A stretch of DNA of 64,000 nt, from contig OZ023273.1 of the NCBI GenBank assembly GCA_964007475.1, forward strand, positions 79,423,830 to 79,487,829, in the 5' to 3' direction. Shown piece by piece: positions 47,126-58,288 of the stretch. The number at the start of each line of letters is the position of its first letter. Positions within the stretch are counted from its first letter, which is position 1. A program made the position numbers and the translations under genes. Source of the stretch: Hybos culiciformis (lineage: Eukaryota; Arthropoda; Insecta; Diptera; Hybotidae). Below the pieces are notes generated by a model that worked only from the letters and a program-made list of their open reading frames with translations, searched no databases and was not told the origin of the DNA.

Positions 47126-47898
47126 GAAACTGTACAAGTAATTTGAGTACCTTTTTTTTTTTTTTGTAACCAAAAACAACCTTTTTTTCATTACAGTATT
47201 CATTATTTTGATGCAATATTAACAAAAATTAGTAATTTAATTTATTTTAGGGCTTTAAAATGCTTTTTTAATTAAAAAATAAAAAAAAAAAAAAAATTAT
47301 TGGATAAGTTAGCGCAAAAAAGTTTGCGCAAACTTTGGCTAAGAATTTTTGGCTAACTTCACCCATATTATTTTTTTTACATAATTTTTTTTTGTCGTAT
47401 AAACAAATCAATTGCCATTGAAATATTTAAGTAATATGATGAAAACATATTACACACCCACAAAAAATAAAAAACCTTTTACACTTCAATAATAATTCTC
47501 ACTATGAAAATTGATTCATTGGAGAAAATATTATTGTATTTTACAGTTTTACAGTAAAGATATAGTTTATTTTTTTTGTCCTCATATTTAAATATTGTGA
47601 TAACAAATACAAAATGTTACACATAAATTATTTTTCATATAAATTCATAATATAAAAAAAAAGAAATACTAAAATTAATCAGCACATTTATAGAAATTTG
47701 AATTTTTTTTTTGGTAAAAAAAAACCAATATTTTAAAAGGGTATTGATTGTTTATGATATTAGGACCATAGTGAAGATTCAAGAATTTTGTTTATTTATT
47801 TCCCTTACCATAAAGCTTAATTTTTTTTTTTATTGCTCGATAATCGTTTTTCTTTGTTTTGTATGGAATTATTGTTGGACTAGCACATCTTAAAATCG
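47126..47898. other. AT-rich DNA, no gene seen
   Basis: T- and A-rich spacer between the 153-bp array and the promoter-like site. Small open frames have no recognisable motifs. Confidence 0.4.
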
Positions 47899-47935
47899 TA
47901 TAAAAGGCGTGCAATTTCGATAATAATTTCATACC
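47899..47935 (+). promoter_or_regulatory. TATA box and initiator-like site
   Basis: TATAAAAGG at 47899-47907 is followed by TTTCATACC at 47928-47936. If the A at 47931 is the start, the TATA box begins at -32, the canonical RNA polymerase II spacing. An AGGTAAG donor-like site follows at about 47959. The hairpin array begins at 47995. Function is inferred from motif spacing only. Confidence 0.4.
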
Positions 47936-47994
47936 ACTTTTATTTGTTAACAAAAGAAGAGGTAAGAAAAGAAAATGAACAAACTTTTTTTTTC

Positions 47995-48502
47995 AATTGT
48001 CCAGTCCTGGCAAGATGTACAACATCTACCAGGACAGGACAATTAATCACTTGTCTTTAGATGCTGGAGATGTGCATCCGAAGCAAATGAATTTATTCAC
48101 TGGCCTAGGATGACATTTCCAGCTATGATCGTTATTAGAGCGGAGCACTACAAAGCCAACTCTAATTTACGATGATCCAAAACACCCGATCTTGGTGGAC
48201 GATTCTTGGGCCTATCCAAGAATGCGTAGCCAAGACTACCGTTTACCACATGGATGCTCTTATAGGAGGAGAATCCATACTACGTTGTGGTATTATGACT
48301 ACGCTCATCTGCCACTGACGTGGATATAAGAGCGATCATGATCTGGGGTCAGAGGAGCATAGTCATAAGAGACTGGACGTCATTGGTCGTTCCTTATTCC
48401 AACCAAACCATGCGGTACCCGGTTGGAATAGGAATCGAGTGAAACAGACCAATGACGATTCATCTAATCGGTCGACATCCTCTACAAAAAAAAAAAAAAA
48501 AA
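47995..48502 (+). ncRNA. Array of seven stem-loops followed by an A-tract
   Basis: A stretch of about 465 bases, clearly less AT-rich than its surroundings, folds into seven successive hairpins. Paired arms are 47995-48010/48029-48044, 48064-48079/48108-48122, 48127-48140/48160-48173, 48190-48209/48216-48235, 48244-48255/48273-48292, 48293-48306/48355-48368, and 48378-48404/48421-48457. Each stem has a different sequence, so this is not a tandem repeat. A run of about 19 A follows the last hairpin (48484-48502). No open frame of note runs through it. It could be a pol II transcript of clustered hairpins (miRNA-like or structured RNA), a reverse-transcribed copy of one with its poly(A), or a foldback transposon relic. 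I know no family with this layout. Confidence 0.45.
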
Positions 48503-49440
48503 ACTAACTTTAATTTTATTTACTAAAATCAAAATACAAGTCATAGAAAATCTCACAACGATAATTGAAAAAAAAAAAAAGAAAAAAAATATATCGAGGA
48601 GTCCAAAGAATACTATCGTATCTCAAAAACACTAGTTTTCACAGAAAAAAAAAAAACTGTTTGTTTTAAAATTTTTCTTCGAGAGTCCTCATTTTTTTTT
48701 TTTACATGGTTTTATGAAAAAAATTATATTAAAATTTAAATTTATTTGAATCTTTGAAAATTTCTAACAAATTTTCACATTTTTTGTTTTTACGATGATC
48801 GCTTAATTAATAAATATTGCCTAAATGGATATACGATAATCGCAATTTTTTTTCTGCCGTTAAATATCGTAAGTTGACGATATTAAGTACGGTAGACATC
48901 GTATCTTTATTTAGGTCTAACAAAACAAAGAATAATAAAATCGCATTTTCATTTATAATTTCTAACTGATGAAAAGTGGGCTTGTAGGTGAATATACAAT
49001 TCAGCTCATACGTCGATATACTTTCAAGAATAATTTTGTAAAAGAAAAAAAATAATAATAAATAAAAATAAAACCAAGAAATATTAGATTTTTCTCTAGT
49101 TATGGTCAAGTGGAAACATTTCACCTTGTATAATTTTAAAAGGAAAAATTAAACTAAAAATTGACCGTATATGATAAAATATTTTAAGGTCATTGAGCCT
49201 CCTTGCAATGTTTAATTTTCATTGCCATGTGGAGTTAGATTTAAAAAAAAAAATAAAATTCTTGTCTGATTATCATCCACTTCAAAATTTTTTTATATAC
49301 AAAATAGATTCAATATCATAACAAAAAAAAATTGCATTCTTATTTTCCTAATTCACTTTGTTTATTGGAAACAATTTGACCCATATATTTTTTCAAATTA
49401 ATGCTAAATATAAATTATAGGTTTTTTTTGCATATGTTAG
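48503..49440. other. AT-rich DNA, no gene seen
   Basis: Poly(A)- and T-rich. The minus-strand open frame at 48807-49124 is low-complexity and has no motif. Confidence 0.45.
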
Positions 49441-51000
49441 GACCAATGTGACCAAAAAGAAAATCAACAGAATTCTGACCGAACTGATAATAAGAAGATG
49501 AGACAAAAAAACAGAAATGAAGGCAAAGAGTATTGGAACTCATCAGCAAAAATAGTTGCTGCAAAGAAATTTGAACCACTGTCTAGATGTAATAAAAAAT
49601 GCAAGGAAAAAATTTCTGCTGAAGATCAACAAATTATTTTTGATAAATATTGAGCACTGTCAAATTTTAATTTGCGTTTAAGGTATATTAGCGGGCTTGT
49701 TGATGCAGTTGAAACTAAAAGAAAATTACTTCAAAAGCATGTTACTAAGCCACGAAACCGTTCCACTACCTTCAATTATTTTCTTGAAATTTGAGGCGAA
49801 AGGATTTCTGTCTGCAAAAAATGTTTTCAAACTACTTTTGATGAGACCGAAAGATTTCTTAAAACAGTTCAGTCTAAAATTTTAGGAAAAAGCAGCATGA
49901 TTCATGAACCTTCAAATAAGATCAGCTTAGAAAAAATTAACATAGTTACATAGTAAAAAGTTTTATAGAACTGTTCCCGGCTTGCGAAAGTCATTACACT
50001 CGGCGTGACACCTCAAAAAAATTTTTTTCGGCTGATCTAAAGATTAAATAACTATACGAGCTATTTAATGAAAAACACGGAAGTATGTTCATAACACGAT
50101 TTGCACAAATTGTGAAGGAGTTAGAAATAAAATTTAAAAAGCCCAGTATTGATACCTCCAACGTTTGCGATTCTTTAAGTGTAAAAATTCGGAATTCTTC
50201 TGGCTCTGAAAAAGAAAGTTTAATAATAGTACAGAAGGAGCATCACGGCAAAGCGGATAATGCCTATTCTGAGAAGAAAATTGATAAAGAAAAGTGTGCT
50301 CGTTCCAACGATCTTAGAGTATATACTTTTGACTTGGAAAAATGTCTTCCAACACCATATTTACAATATAACGTTGCTTTTTATACCAAAAAATTCGTTT
50401 GTTGCATCAATGTTCGCAACAGTTGTTATTAATTCTCCAACATTAGAGACCATACAGCAACGGGTCATACGCACATGGAGTGCGATACTACTCACGCAGC
50501 CATCGAAAAAAAAAAGAAGAATACATCAATGAAAATTTATCATCCACATGATTGGTATGATTTGGTGGAAATGCAGGAAAAAAATTCCGAGTTGTAGAAA
50601 TGAAACAGGATATGTTTTATGATTTCTGGTCCATTGCTCGTAAAAAATTTCTATGGCGAAAATTTGATTCGGAAGAAAATCGCTTCTCATGGCAAAAAGT
50701 ACAATGGTTGAAATTTAGTAAACGGTTGGGAATTGTCGAGTACAAAACATCCCTGAATGATGATGAACCTTTCAAAACACTAAAAATTTCAAAACGTGGA
50801 GTTCAAAATATTAAATTTTCCCAGCTACCATTATGTTATACATACCAAAATTATACCAGTATTAAAAAAAACAAGATTTGGAAAGTATGTTTCGTCTAAT
50901 TGACTCAATGTTTCAAAATTTTTACAAGAACTTAACTACTGAAACATTAGATGATTTTCATCGTGATATCACAGAATATGACAATCTTGATGAGGATTAA
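49441..51000 (+). pseudogene. Transposase-like ORF of an arthropod repeat family, decayed
   Basis: Begins after a TTAG acceptor with KKMRQKNRNEGKEYWNSSAK, then RCNKKCKEKISAEDQQIIFD and SVCKKCFQTTFDETERF. It continues through KPSIDTSNVCDSLS, HHGKADNAY, FDLEKCLPTPYLQYNVAFYT, HAAIEKKKK, HPHDWYDLV and FQNFYKNL, ending EYDNLDED at a TAA near 51000. These blocks occur in that order in a family of long uncharacterised proteins I recall from insects and cnidarians that behave as transposable-element genes. The CxxxC and HxxxA patterns suggest a zinc-binding N-terminus and a nuclease-like core. Lesions are TGA at 49651, TGA near 49792, TAG near 49950 and several frame changes between 50030 and 50600. 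The superfamily is uncertain. Confidence 0.55.
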
Positions 51001-51064
51001 TTTTTTTGCAATAATTATTATGACAATCTTGATGAGGATTAATTTTTTTGCAATAATTATTATT
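50975..51064 (+). repeat. 43-bp tandem duplication
   Basis: GACAATCTTGATGAGGATTA followed by ATTTTTTTGCAATAATTATT occurs twice back to back, duplicating the end of the transposase-like ORF and its stop. Confidence 0.85.
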
Positions 51065-51072
51065 GTTTAAAT

Positions 51073-51547
51073 CAGGGTTTCGAACCCCGAAAATTATTGG
51101 TACGGGTACAGGTTCGGGTTCGATGCCTTAAAATTTAGTGGGTTCGGTTCAGGTTCGGGTTCGGGTTCGGGTTCAACTTTTTTAAGAAAAAAAATTCTAT
51201 GTAGTGTTTAGTTTAAAATGTAATTTTTATTTCATTTTAATTATTTTATTTAATTCAAAAAAAACTTATAAATTCTTTTCATTCACTTTTTTCACTACGT
51301 ATGAAAACTTCTAGACTAATGAAAATAACCAAAGAAATACAATTAAAAAAATTCAAAAAAAATTCTGCGAAATATGAAATTTGAATTTCTACGCGCCGCA
51401 TACTTAGGTAATAATTGCAATTAAAAATTGAACCCGAACCAATTTTTTTAGTGGGTTCGGGTTCGGGTTCAGGTTCACATAATTTAAAAAAAAACATTGA
51501 ACCGGAGCGGGTTCAGGGTTCGGGTTCGGTTCGGGTTCGAAACCCTG
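51073..51547. mobile_element. 0.48-kb hAT MITE with GGTTCG repeats
   Basis: The termini are CAGGGTTTCGAACCC and GGGTTCGAAACCCTG. They are flanked by a perfect 8-bp duplication GTTTAAAT (51065-51072 and 51548-51555). Subterminal zones on both sides contain multiple GGTTCGGGTTCGGG units in opposite orientation. The minus-strand frame over one array reads EPEPEP and is not a gene. Confidence 0.9.
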
Positions 51548-51555
51548 GTTTAAAT

Positions 51556-52756
51556 AAACAATGAAGTACGATAAAGTTCCTTATCTAATTCAAAATTCAA
51601 AGAATTTATGCTATTTTATATTATTATTTTTTATTATCTAGATCTAGAATTAAAGTCTATGATGTTCCTTTTTAATTTTATAGAACGAAAAATTTCTTAT
51701 TTTACGTGTTTTTTGTTTTCAATACTATTATTTTTCTATGATTACCTGAACGAAAAAGTACAAAAGGATGTGAAATTATTAGAAATTCAAATCTGGGATT
51801 TTGAGTTAAACGTAAGTTAGAAGTTAAAAAAAAGAAGAAATATGTACTAAATTTAGTTAAGACTAAAAATATAATATTTCAAAAAATGAAAAACGCCTTA
51901 TTTGTTTTTTATTCAAATAAAGTTTAAAATAATTATTTGATAATTTGTAAACAAAAAACTAAAACCAAATTTATTCTCAAAACTTTTCTAAAAACATTAC
52001 AATTTCTTAACAAATACATTTTTTGTAATTTAAAAAAAAAGTTTTATTTCGCTCTAACTCAAAACTAAGTTTTTGGAGATAAGACGTTCCGGCTTTTGAA
52101 AACAGATATAGTGAAATTATTTAATTACTTATTGTGAATTTGTGATAAAGTGCCAATATTTAACATCCCTTCTTGGTAAATTATCAAAAATTAAAGACTA
52201 GTTATTTATCCACAAACTCTGTCAAAATTTTGATTTATTTTGATATAATAATAAAACAATTAATTCGTTTGAATTCCTCTTCATAACTAACTTTTATTTT
52301 TATTCCAGATTTAAAATTTAAGTACAGTTTTACATTTTTTAGTTTCGAAATAAGATCTTCTTAGTTTTATATATTTTTCTTTGTTTTAGGTCACACAGAA
52401 CTTATTACATTGAAAAAGACAAAAGAAAACGTAATTTGCATTTTATTACTTCCAAATTAATTCAATTTGAATTAGTTTTGTTTTCAAAGCATTTATTTTA
52501 TAAAACTGTTTTAAACCAAATATGATTTAATGGGGTTGAAGCCTAATTATATAACTACTCCACCCCGAAAATTAGTTTGCGTCTCTGCAAACGGCTCAAT
52601 TTTTCTTTTATCTTCTTCATTTGTTTTCTGAATTATTCTGCTGTATTTTTTCTATAAAAAGTATAAGAACTGTAAACTAATCTTTGTTCTAATTTAACAT
52701 AATTTATTATTTCTCTATTTTCAATGTGTTTTGTATGTAGTGTTTCTAGTGTGAGA
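51556..52756. other. AT-rich DNA, no gene seen
   Basis: Left flank of the copia element. The short open frame at 51608-51820 has hydrophobic AT-driven composition and no motif. Confidence 0.45.
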
Positions 52757-52973
52757 TTTTGAATTGGCAATTAAAAAGTATGCTCTAAATATCTATACAA
52801 CATATTGTTCCACTATTTTTATTATTTGCTGGAATGGCAACTTTGTTTTTTTATACTTTTCTAGAATCTTCTATAAAAACGTTAATCTGAATTACATTAT
52901 TAAAATAACTGATTTTCCAATAAAATAAATCATTCTATTGAAGACTTAGCCTTTTATTTCATCTCTGCGAATA
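52757..52973 (+). repeat. Copia 5' LTR
   Basis: Starts TTTTGAATTGGCAATT (the right LTR reads TGTTAAATTGGCAATT, so the terminal TG is mutated here) and ends just before the primer site at 52974. Length about 217 bp. Confidence 0.8.
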
Positions 52974-52987
52974 GGTTATGGGCCCAG
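52974..52987 (+). other. Copia primer-binding site (half initiator tRNA-Met)
   Basis: GGTTATGGGCCCAG corresponds to the internal tRNAiMet segment that primes Drosophila copia, where a cleaved half-tRNA is used. This ties the element to insect copia relatives. Confidence 0.8.
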
Positions 52988-53063
52988 ATAATTAATTAAT
53001 TAATTGAAGATTGGTTTGTTTTAATTTGATTATTTGTGAAACAATTTTTTCTACCTACATAAA

Positions 53064-56000
53064 ATGGAGTTGCTTTATGAAAGTGAAAAATTTAAAATCC
53101 CATTATTCGATGGAACTGATTTCGGAAACTGGAAATTCAGAATTGAAACTTTGTTAGATGAACTCGAGTTATTGGAATTTGTTAAGAAGCCGGTAGATGG
53201 TATGGTAAAAATTGAGGAAACAGATGGACAAACAGCAAGAACAGAAAAGGAGAAAAAATTGAAGGAATTAGAAAAATCTGATAAAAAATGTAAGTCACAG
53301 ATAATTCAACGCATCGCAGATAGTCATCTGGAATATGCAAAAGATAAAAAATCAGCTTACAGCTTGTGGCAATCATTGTGTCAAACATTTGAAAGAAAAG
53401 GTATTGCGAATCAATTGTTAATTAGGAAAAGTCTACTTACTATGAAATTTGATGTGACAAATAATACAATGGATAATCATTTTCTAAAATTCGATAAATT
53501 AATTCGTGAATTAAAAATATAGAAGAATCAGATGTGGTATGTCATCTTTTACTTACAATGCCATCAGAATATGACGTAGTTGTTACCGCTATCGAAACTT
53601 TGTCCATTAACGAATTAACTATAAGCTTTGTAAAGAATCGTTTGCTTGACGAAGAATCTAAACACAAAGAAATAAATAAAAAGGGTCTTAGTTCCACTTC
53701 TTCAACAGCGTTCCAGTCATCAGCAGGTATAGAGGAGGGTAATGCATATAACACGAATCAATCTAAATTTAAGTGCTATAAATGCGGTAAGCCTGGTCAT
53801 CTAAGATCGCAATGTAAAGCTAAATTTGGTAATAATATTTCAAATAAAACTGGTTCAGCAAATGCTGCTTCATGTGATCAGTGTGTCAAGAACAATCAAA
53901 TTGATGATAATTTTAGTTTTTCGGCGTATTCATATACGGGAAAGGCAGAAATTAATAATGAAACTAGTAATGAATTTGTTTTGTTTTTAGATTCTGGTGC
54001 AACCGAACATCTTGTAAGTGAACATTGTGCAGTGTCTAATCCTAGTAAATTGAATACACTTGTAAAAATTAAAGTGGCTAAATCAGGAATTCATTTAGAA
54101 GCTAAAGAAAAAGGCGATATTAATGTAATCAGTATTGTTGATGGTAAGCAAATTAATATTGTAATAAATGATGTTTTGATCGTGCCTCGATTAGAAAATA
54201 ATTTACTGTCAGTTCGGGAATTAGAGTTGAAAGGGTTTCGAATAATTTTTGAAGATTCTTGTGGGGTGATTCAAAAAAACAATAAAACTATTGCTGTTGC
54301 TAAAATTGGTTTATGCAATCTTTATGTTTTGAGTTTTTATCAGACAACGGCGTTATTAAGTTCGAGAGAATCAAACAATATGAAATTGTGGCATAATAGA
54401 ATGGGACACTTAAATTACGAAAGTTTAAAAGGATTGCAACAAAAAGTCGACGGGGTTAATTTAGATAATTTAAAAATACTAACTGAAAAATGTCTGCAAT
54501 GTATTGAAGGAAAACAAACTCAACTTCCACATAATAGAGCAAGAATTCGCGCTAAAAGACCACTTGAACTAATTCACAGTGATTTATTTGGTCCAGTTGC
54601 ACCGGAGTCGTTCAATGATCAAAAATATGTACTTACATTTATTGACGATTTTACGCATTTCACGGCAGCGTACACTTTAAAATCTAAATCCGAGGTTTTA
54701 CGTTATTTTAAATCATATTATGCAATGGTAACAGCACATTTCAACTTAAAAATTAGTAGATTTCGATGTGATAACGGGCGAGAGTATTTGTCTAATGAAA
54801 TAAAACAATTTTTTGAAGAAAAAGGAATTCAGTTCGAATTCACTATTAGATACACTCCACAGCAAAACGGGGTTGATGAAAGAATGAATCGGACAATTAT
54901 TGAAAAAGCTCGCTGTTTAATACTTGGTTGTGAGCTTGGAAAAAGTTTTTGGTCTGAAGCAGTTTTAGCGGCAGTGTACTTAATAAATAGAAGCCCTACT
55001 TCAGCCTTAAATGGGAATATTCCTGCAAGTATTTGGTTTAAAGAGAATATTAATGTCAGCAAAATAAGAACTTTTGGATGTGTGGCTTATCTTCTTATTC
55101 CAAAAGAATTAAGAGTTTGAAAGTTTGAAAGTACAACATTAAAATGCTATCTTACTGGTTAATGTCCAAATGGTTACAAATTGTGGTGTCCTGAACAACA
55201 ACAAATAATTTATGGCAGAAATGTGATTTTAGACGAAAACAAATTTAGTTTTTATGATTCATTTCCTGAAAATTGTTTGAAAAATAATGACAACGTGAAT
55301 GAAGAAGAGGACATTACTGAAAAATCAGAAAATGACAATATTGACAATAGTTTTGAAAATAAAGAGTCTGAAAATAATTTATTTGATGATGAAAATGAAA
55401 TTGATTTACCGAAACGAGTTTCAAAAAGACCCAAATATTTAGATGACTATGCAGCTTTAGCCCTTCAAGCGGAATCATTTGTAGACGAAACGCCTAACGA
55501 GTTTGATGATATTGAAAAGAATGTGAATAAGATTGAATGGAAGCAAGCTATTCAAGAAGAATTGGAAGCTCTAAACGAAAATGAAACTTGGGAGTATGTA
55601 CAAAAACCCGATTAAGTAAAAATATTCAATAATAAATGGGTATTCAAAGTAAAACGAGATGCGAGAGGAAATATTGAAAAATATAAAGCTAGGCTCGTTT
55701 TCAAAGGCTGTTCTCAAAGGCAGGGCTACGATTACGAAGAAACATATGCTCCGGTAGCTCGTCTCGGAACTCTAAGGACATTTTTATCAATTATAAATGA
55801 AGAAAATCTCAAAGTTGAACAACTAGATGTGAAAAATGCATTCCTTCATGGTAATTTAAAAGAACAAATTTATATGAAAATTCCACAGGGAATTGAAAAC
55901 AAAAATGGTTTGGTGTGTAGACTAAATAAAACATTATACGGGTTGAAACAAGCACCAAGGGAATGGAATCAGCTCTTTAATGAGTTTGTTGGAAGCATTG

Positions 56001-57013
56001 GTTTGAAACAGTCTAATGTTGACCACTGTATGTACATTGGAATATATAATGAAAATAAAATTTATTTATTGTTATATGTTGATGATATTTTGATCGCTGG
56101 AAATAACAAAGAAAAGATTTATCAAATTATCTTACAACTAAAAGGAAAATTTAAAATTAAAGAAATCGGTGAACCTAATTCTTTTCTCGGAATCAACATC
56201 ATAAGGAAAAGTAATGAAATTTATCTAAATCAAGAAGCTTATATTCAAAGTTTACTTGAAAAATTTAATATGCAAGACTGTAAGCCTGTTAACACTCCCA
56301 TGGAAATAAAATTAACTCTTGAAAATTCAGCGATTGATGGAATAAAACCATGCAGAGAATTAATAGGATGTCTTATGTATGTCATGCTGGCTACGAGACC
56401 GGATTTGAGTTCAGTTTTAAATTATCTAAGTAGATATCAAATTAAACCAACAGAGGAACTTTGGAAATGTTTAAAACGAATTTTAAGATACCTTAAAGGT
56501 ACAATTGATTATTGCTTGTGTATTCGAAAACATGAAAATGAACCGTTAGTAGGATTTGCAGATGCAGATTGGGGTACTGGTGAAGATCATTAATCTACTT
56601 CTGGTTATATTATTAAAGTATATGGGAATACGGTATGTTGGGCAACAAAACGTCAAAACTGCGTCTCACTTTCATCCACTGAGGCTGAATACGTTGCATT
56701 GGCAACTTTAGTTGCAGAAATATTCTGGTTGAAGAATTTGTTGATTGATTTAAAATTAAAGATTGATTTTCCAATAAGCATTTATGAAGATAATCAATCG
56801 TGCATTTATTTATTAAAGAGATGGGAACATCGAAGATTGAAACATATTGATGTTAAGTATAATTTTATACATGAAGCTCAAGGGAATAATATAATCAACG
56901 TTAAGTATATCTCTACAAAAGATAAAATTGCTGATATTTTCACTAAGAGTTTAACGCAAGAACAGTTTAAGAAATTCAGAAACTTATTGGGAATTGATAA
57001 ATGCTGTAATTGA
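53064..57013 (+). pseudogene. Copia gag-pol polyprotein, broken
   Basis: The ATG at 53064 opens gag (FDGTDFGNWKFRIETLL). The frame shifts by one base near 53520 and then stays constant to 57013. In order: a CCHC knuckle CYKCGKPGHLRSQC (about 53774), protease LDSGATEHL (about 53990), an integrase zinc domain (HNRMGHLNYESL) and core (D in HSDLFGPV, D in RCDNGREYL, E in QQNGVDERMNR), RT (KNAFLHGNL, YVDD at about 56075) and RNase H (SLSSTEAEY, EDNQSCIYL, KHIDVKYNF). In-frame stops lie at 55118 (TGA), 55160 (TAA), 55613 (TAA) and 56591 (TAA). Catalytic residues I can check are present. It encodes particle, processing, integration and reverse-transcription functions but cannot make the full product now. 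Confidence 0.95.
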
Positions 57014-57020
57014 GGAGCGG

Positions 57021-57104
57021 TGTTAAATTGGCAATTAAAGAGTATGCTCTAAATATCTATACAACATATTGTTCTACTATTTTTATTATTTGCTGTTTAG
57101 TGTA
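57021..57104 (+). repeat. Copia 3' LTR, truncated
   Basis: Begins TGTTAAATTGGCAATTAAAG directly after the purine tract and tracks the 5' LTR to TTTATTATTTGCTG, then diverges abruptly. About 130 bp of the LTR are missing. Confidence 0.8.
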
Positions 57105-57289
57105 ATTAAGTTTGTTAAATGTAGTATAATTTAATTTGTTAGTGTATTTTTTTCGTGTATTTGAATTTTACAATTTATAAACTTAAGTATGATATTTCCT
57201 TTTATTACAATATTTTGATCCATAAAAGTTTGTTCGATTTAACTTCTTCAACAGAAGGGTTTTTATTAATTCGAATGTTACATCTATTG

Positions 57290-58288
57290 TTCTTATAAAA
57301 AATTTTCCTTATACAACTATTAGTATGGAATTTTAAATTCTTCTTTTTTACATCATTGGAATATTGATAGATACTATTTTTATTTATAATAATTTTTTCG
57401 ATTTTATAATCTAATTCGTCAAATTTTTCGTTCGGAAATAATTATCAAGCCGTTGTAAAAAGTTTCGGGTGAGAATTTTGGAATGCCTAATGCAAATATG
57501 ACAATTTTGTCTTTAATTAAAACGTAATTTTTTATAAAAGCTAGATTTTTTGATGTTATGTTGTATTTAGTGATTTCTTCGTCTGTCAAAATGTCGTGTG
57601 CTAGTTCGTCTAATTTACTTAAAAGTATAATGTCGGAAATTTTTTCAATTTGTTTATTTATAGTGGAAATGTCAGCGTAAATTTGGAAAGTAAATTCGAT
57701 TTCTTTACCAGTAGTTAAAGCTCTTAGTGATTCGTTTGTAATTTTGATAAAAGTTTCTTCAATTTGTTTTTGTCCCGTGTTAACATGTTCTGTGATTTGA
57801 TTGAGATTTTTGATAAGATTATTGTTAATGAAAACTTGTTAGTTAATTTGTTCTGTTATTTGTTTTGCGTTAATGTCCAGATTTTGTAAATGTTTCTAAA
57901 TTTCGTCGGCGTCGTCATTGACCATTGTACCGAAAGAGTGTTTTAAACCAGAACCGACCAGTTTAATGAAACCTCGTTTAAATCTTTTTTGTAAGTTTTG
58001 TGGTAAATGTCTGTAGATTTTGTTTAGCGGTTTTTAATTCTCTTACTAAAAGTTTGTAATTATTAGAAAATCTAGAAATGTTTAAAAATAATAGTTGGTT
58101 TCAATTGTCTCTAATATGTCCGAAAAGTCTAAATTTATAACGTGTAATATTTTCTCATAATGGTCCACTATTGGTTGATTATCCGGTTTGAAAACAATGA
58201 AGCCATTATCATTTTGGATTGGGATGACTTCAATAGATTGCGCTCGTATGAGTCTAAAAAGTAGTGAAAATATTATGTTAAAATACAT
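57290..58288 (-). pseudogene. Errantivirus-like envelope remnant
   Basis: On the minus strand, an ATG at 58288 is followed by a hydrophobic signal-like stretch and about 68 codons, then stops. Reading recovers through a basic furin-like site near 57985, followed by a short glycine-containing hydrophobic segment, and a long helix-rich, Q/N/E-rich region extends to about 57300. This order resembles the F-type (baculovirus F/insect errantivirus env) fusion proteins that mediate membrane entry in those viruses. Multiple stops and frame changes make it an old, non-functional fragment. No gag, pol or LTR of the same element was found beside it, and its 3' side abuts the truncated copia LTR. Assignment rests on the cleavage-site/fusion-peptide arrangement. 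Confidence 0.6.

Larger units (their letters stand above)
52757..57104 (+). mobile_element. Copia (Pseudoviridae) LTR retrotransposon, degenerate
   Basis: A left LTR of about 217 bp is followed directly by GGTTATGGGCCCAG, the internal initiator-tRNA-Met primer site used by Drosophila copia. A single gag-pol coding stretch with the copia order (gag, protease, integrase, RT, RNase H) ends before a purine tract GAGGAGCGG and a right LTR of which only about 84 bp match the left. Five lesions disrupt the coding frame, so the element is dead. Confidence 0.95.

Noticed and set aside
47953..48004. Mini-intron (GTAAGA to TCCAG) at the start of the hairpin array
   Set aside because: It would be only about 45 bases and would end inside the first stem, so splicing is unlikely.
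47995..48457. Hammerhead or other self-cleaving ribozyme
   Set aside because: I looked for CTGATGAG and GAAA cores in the right arrangement and found none.
51279..51497. EPEPEP-containing minus-strand frame
   Set aside because: It arises from the GGTTCG repeat inside a MITE.
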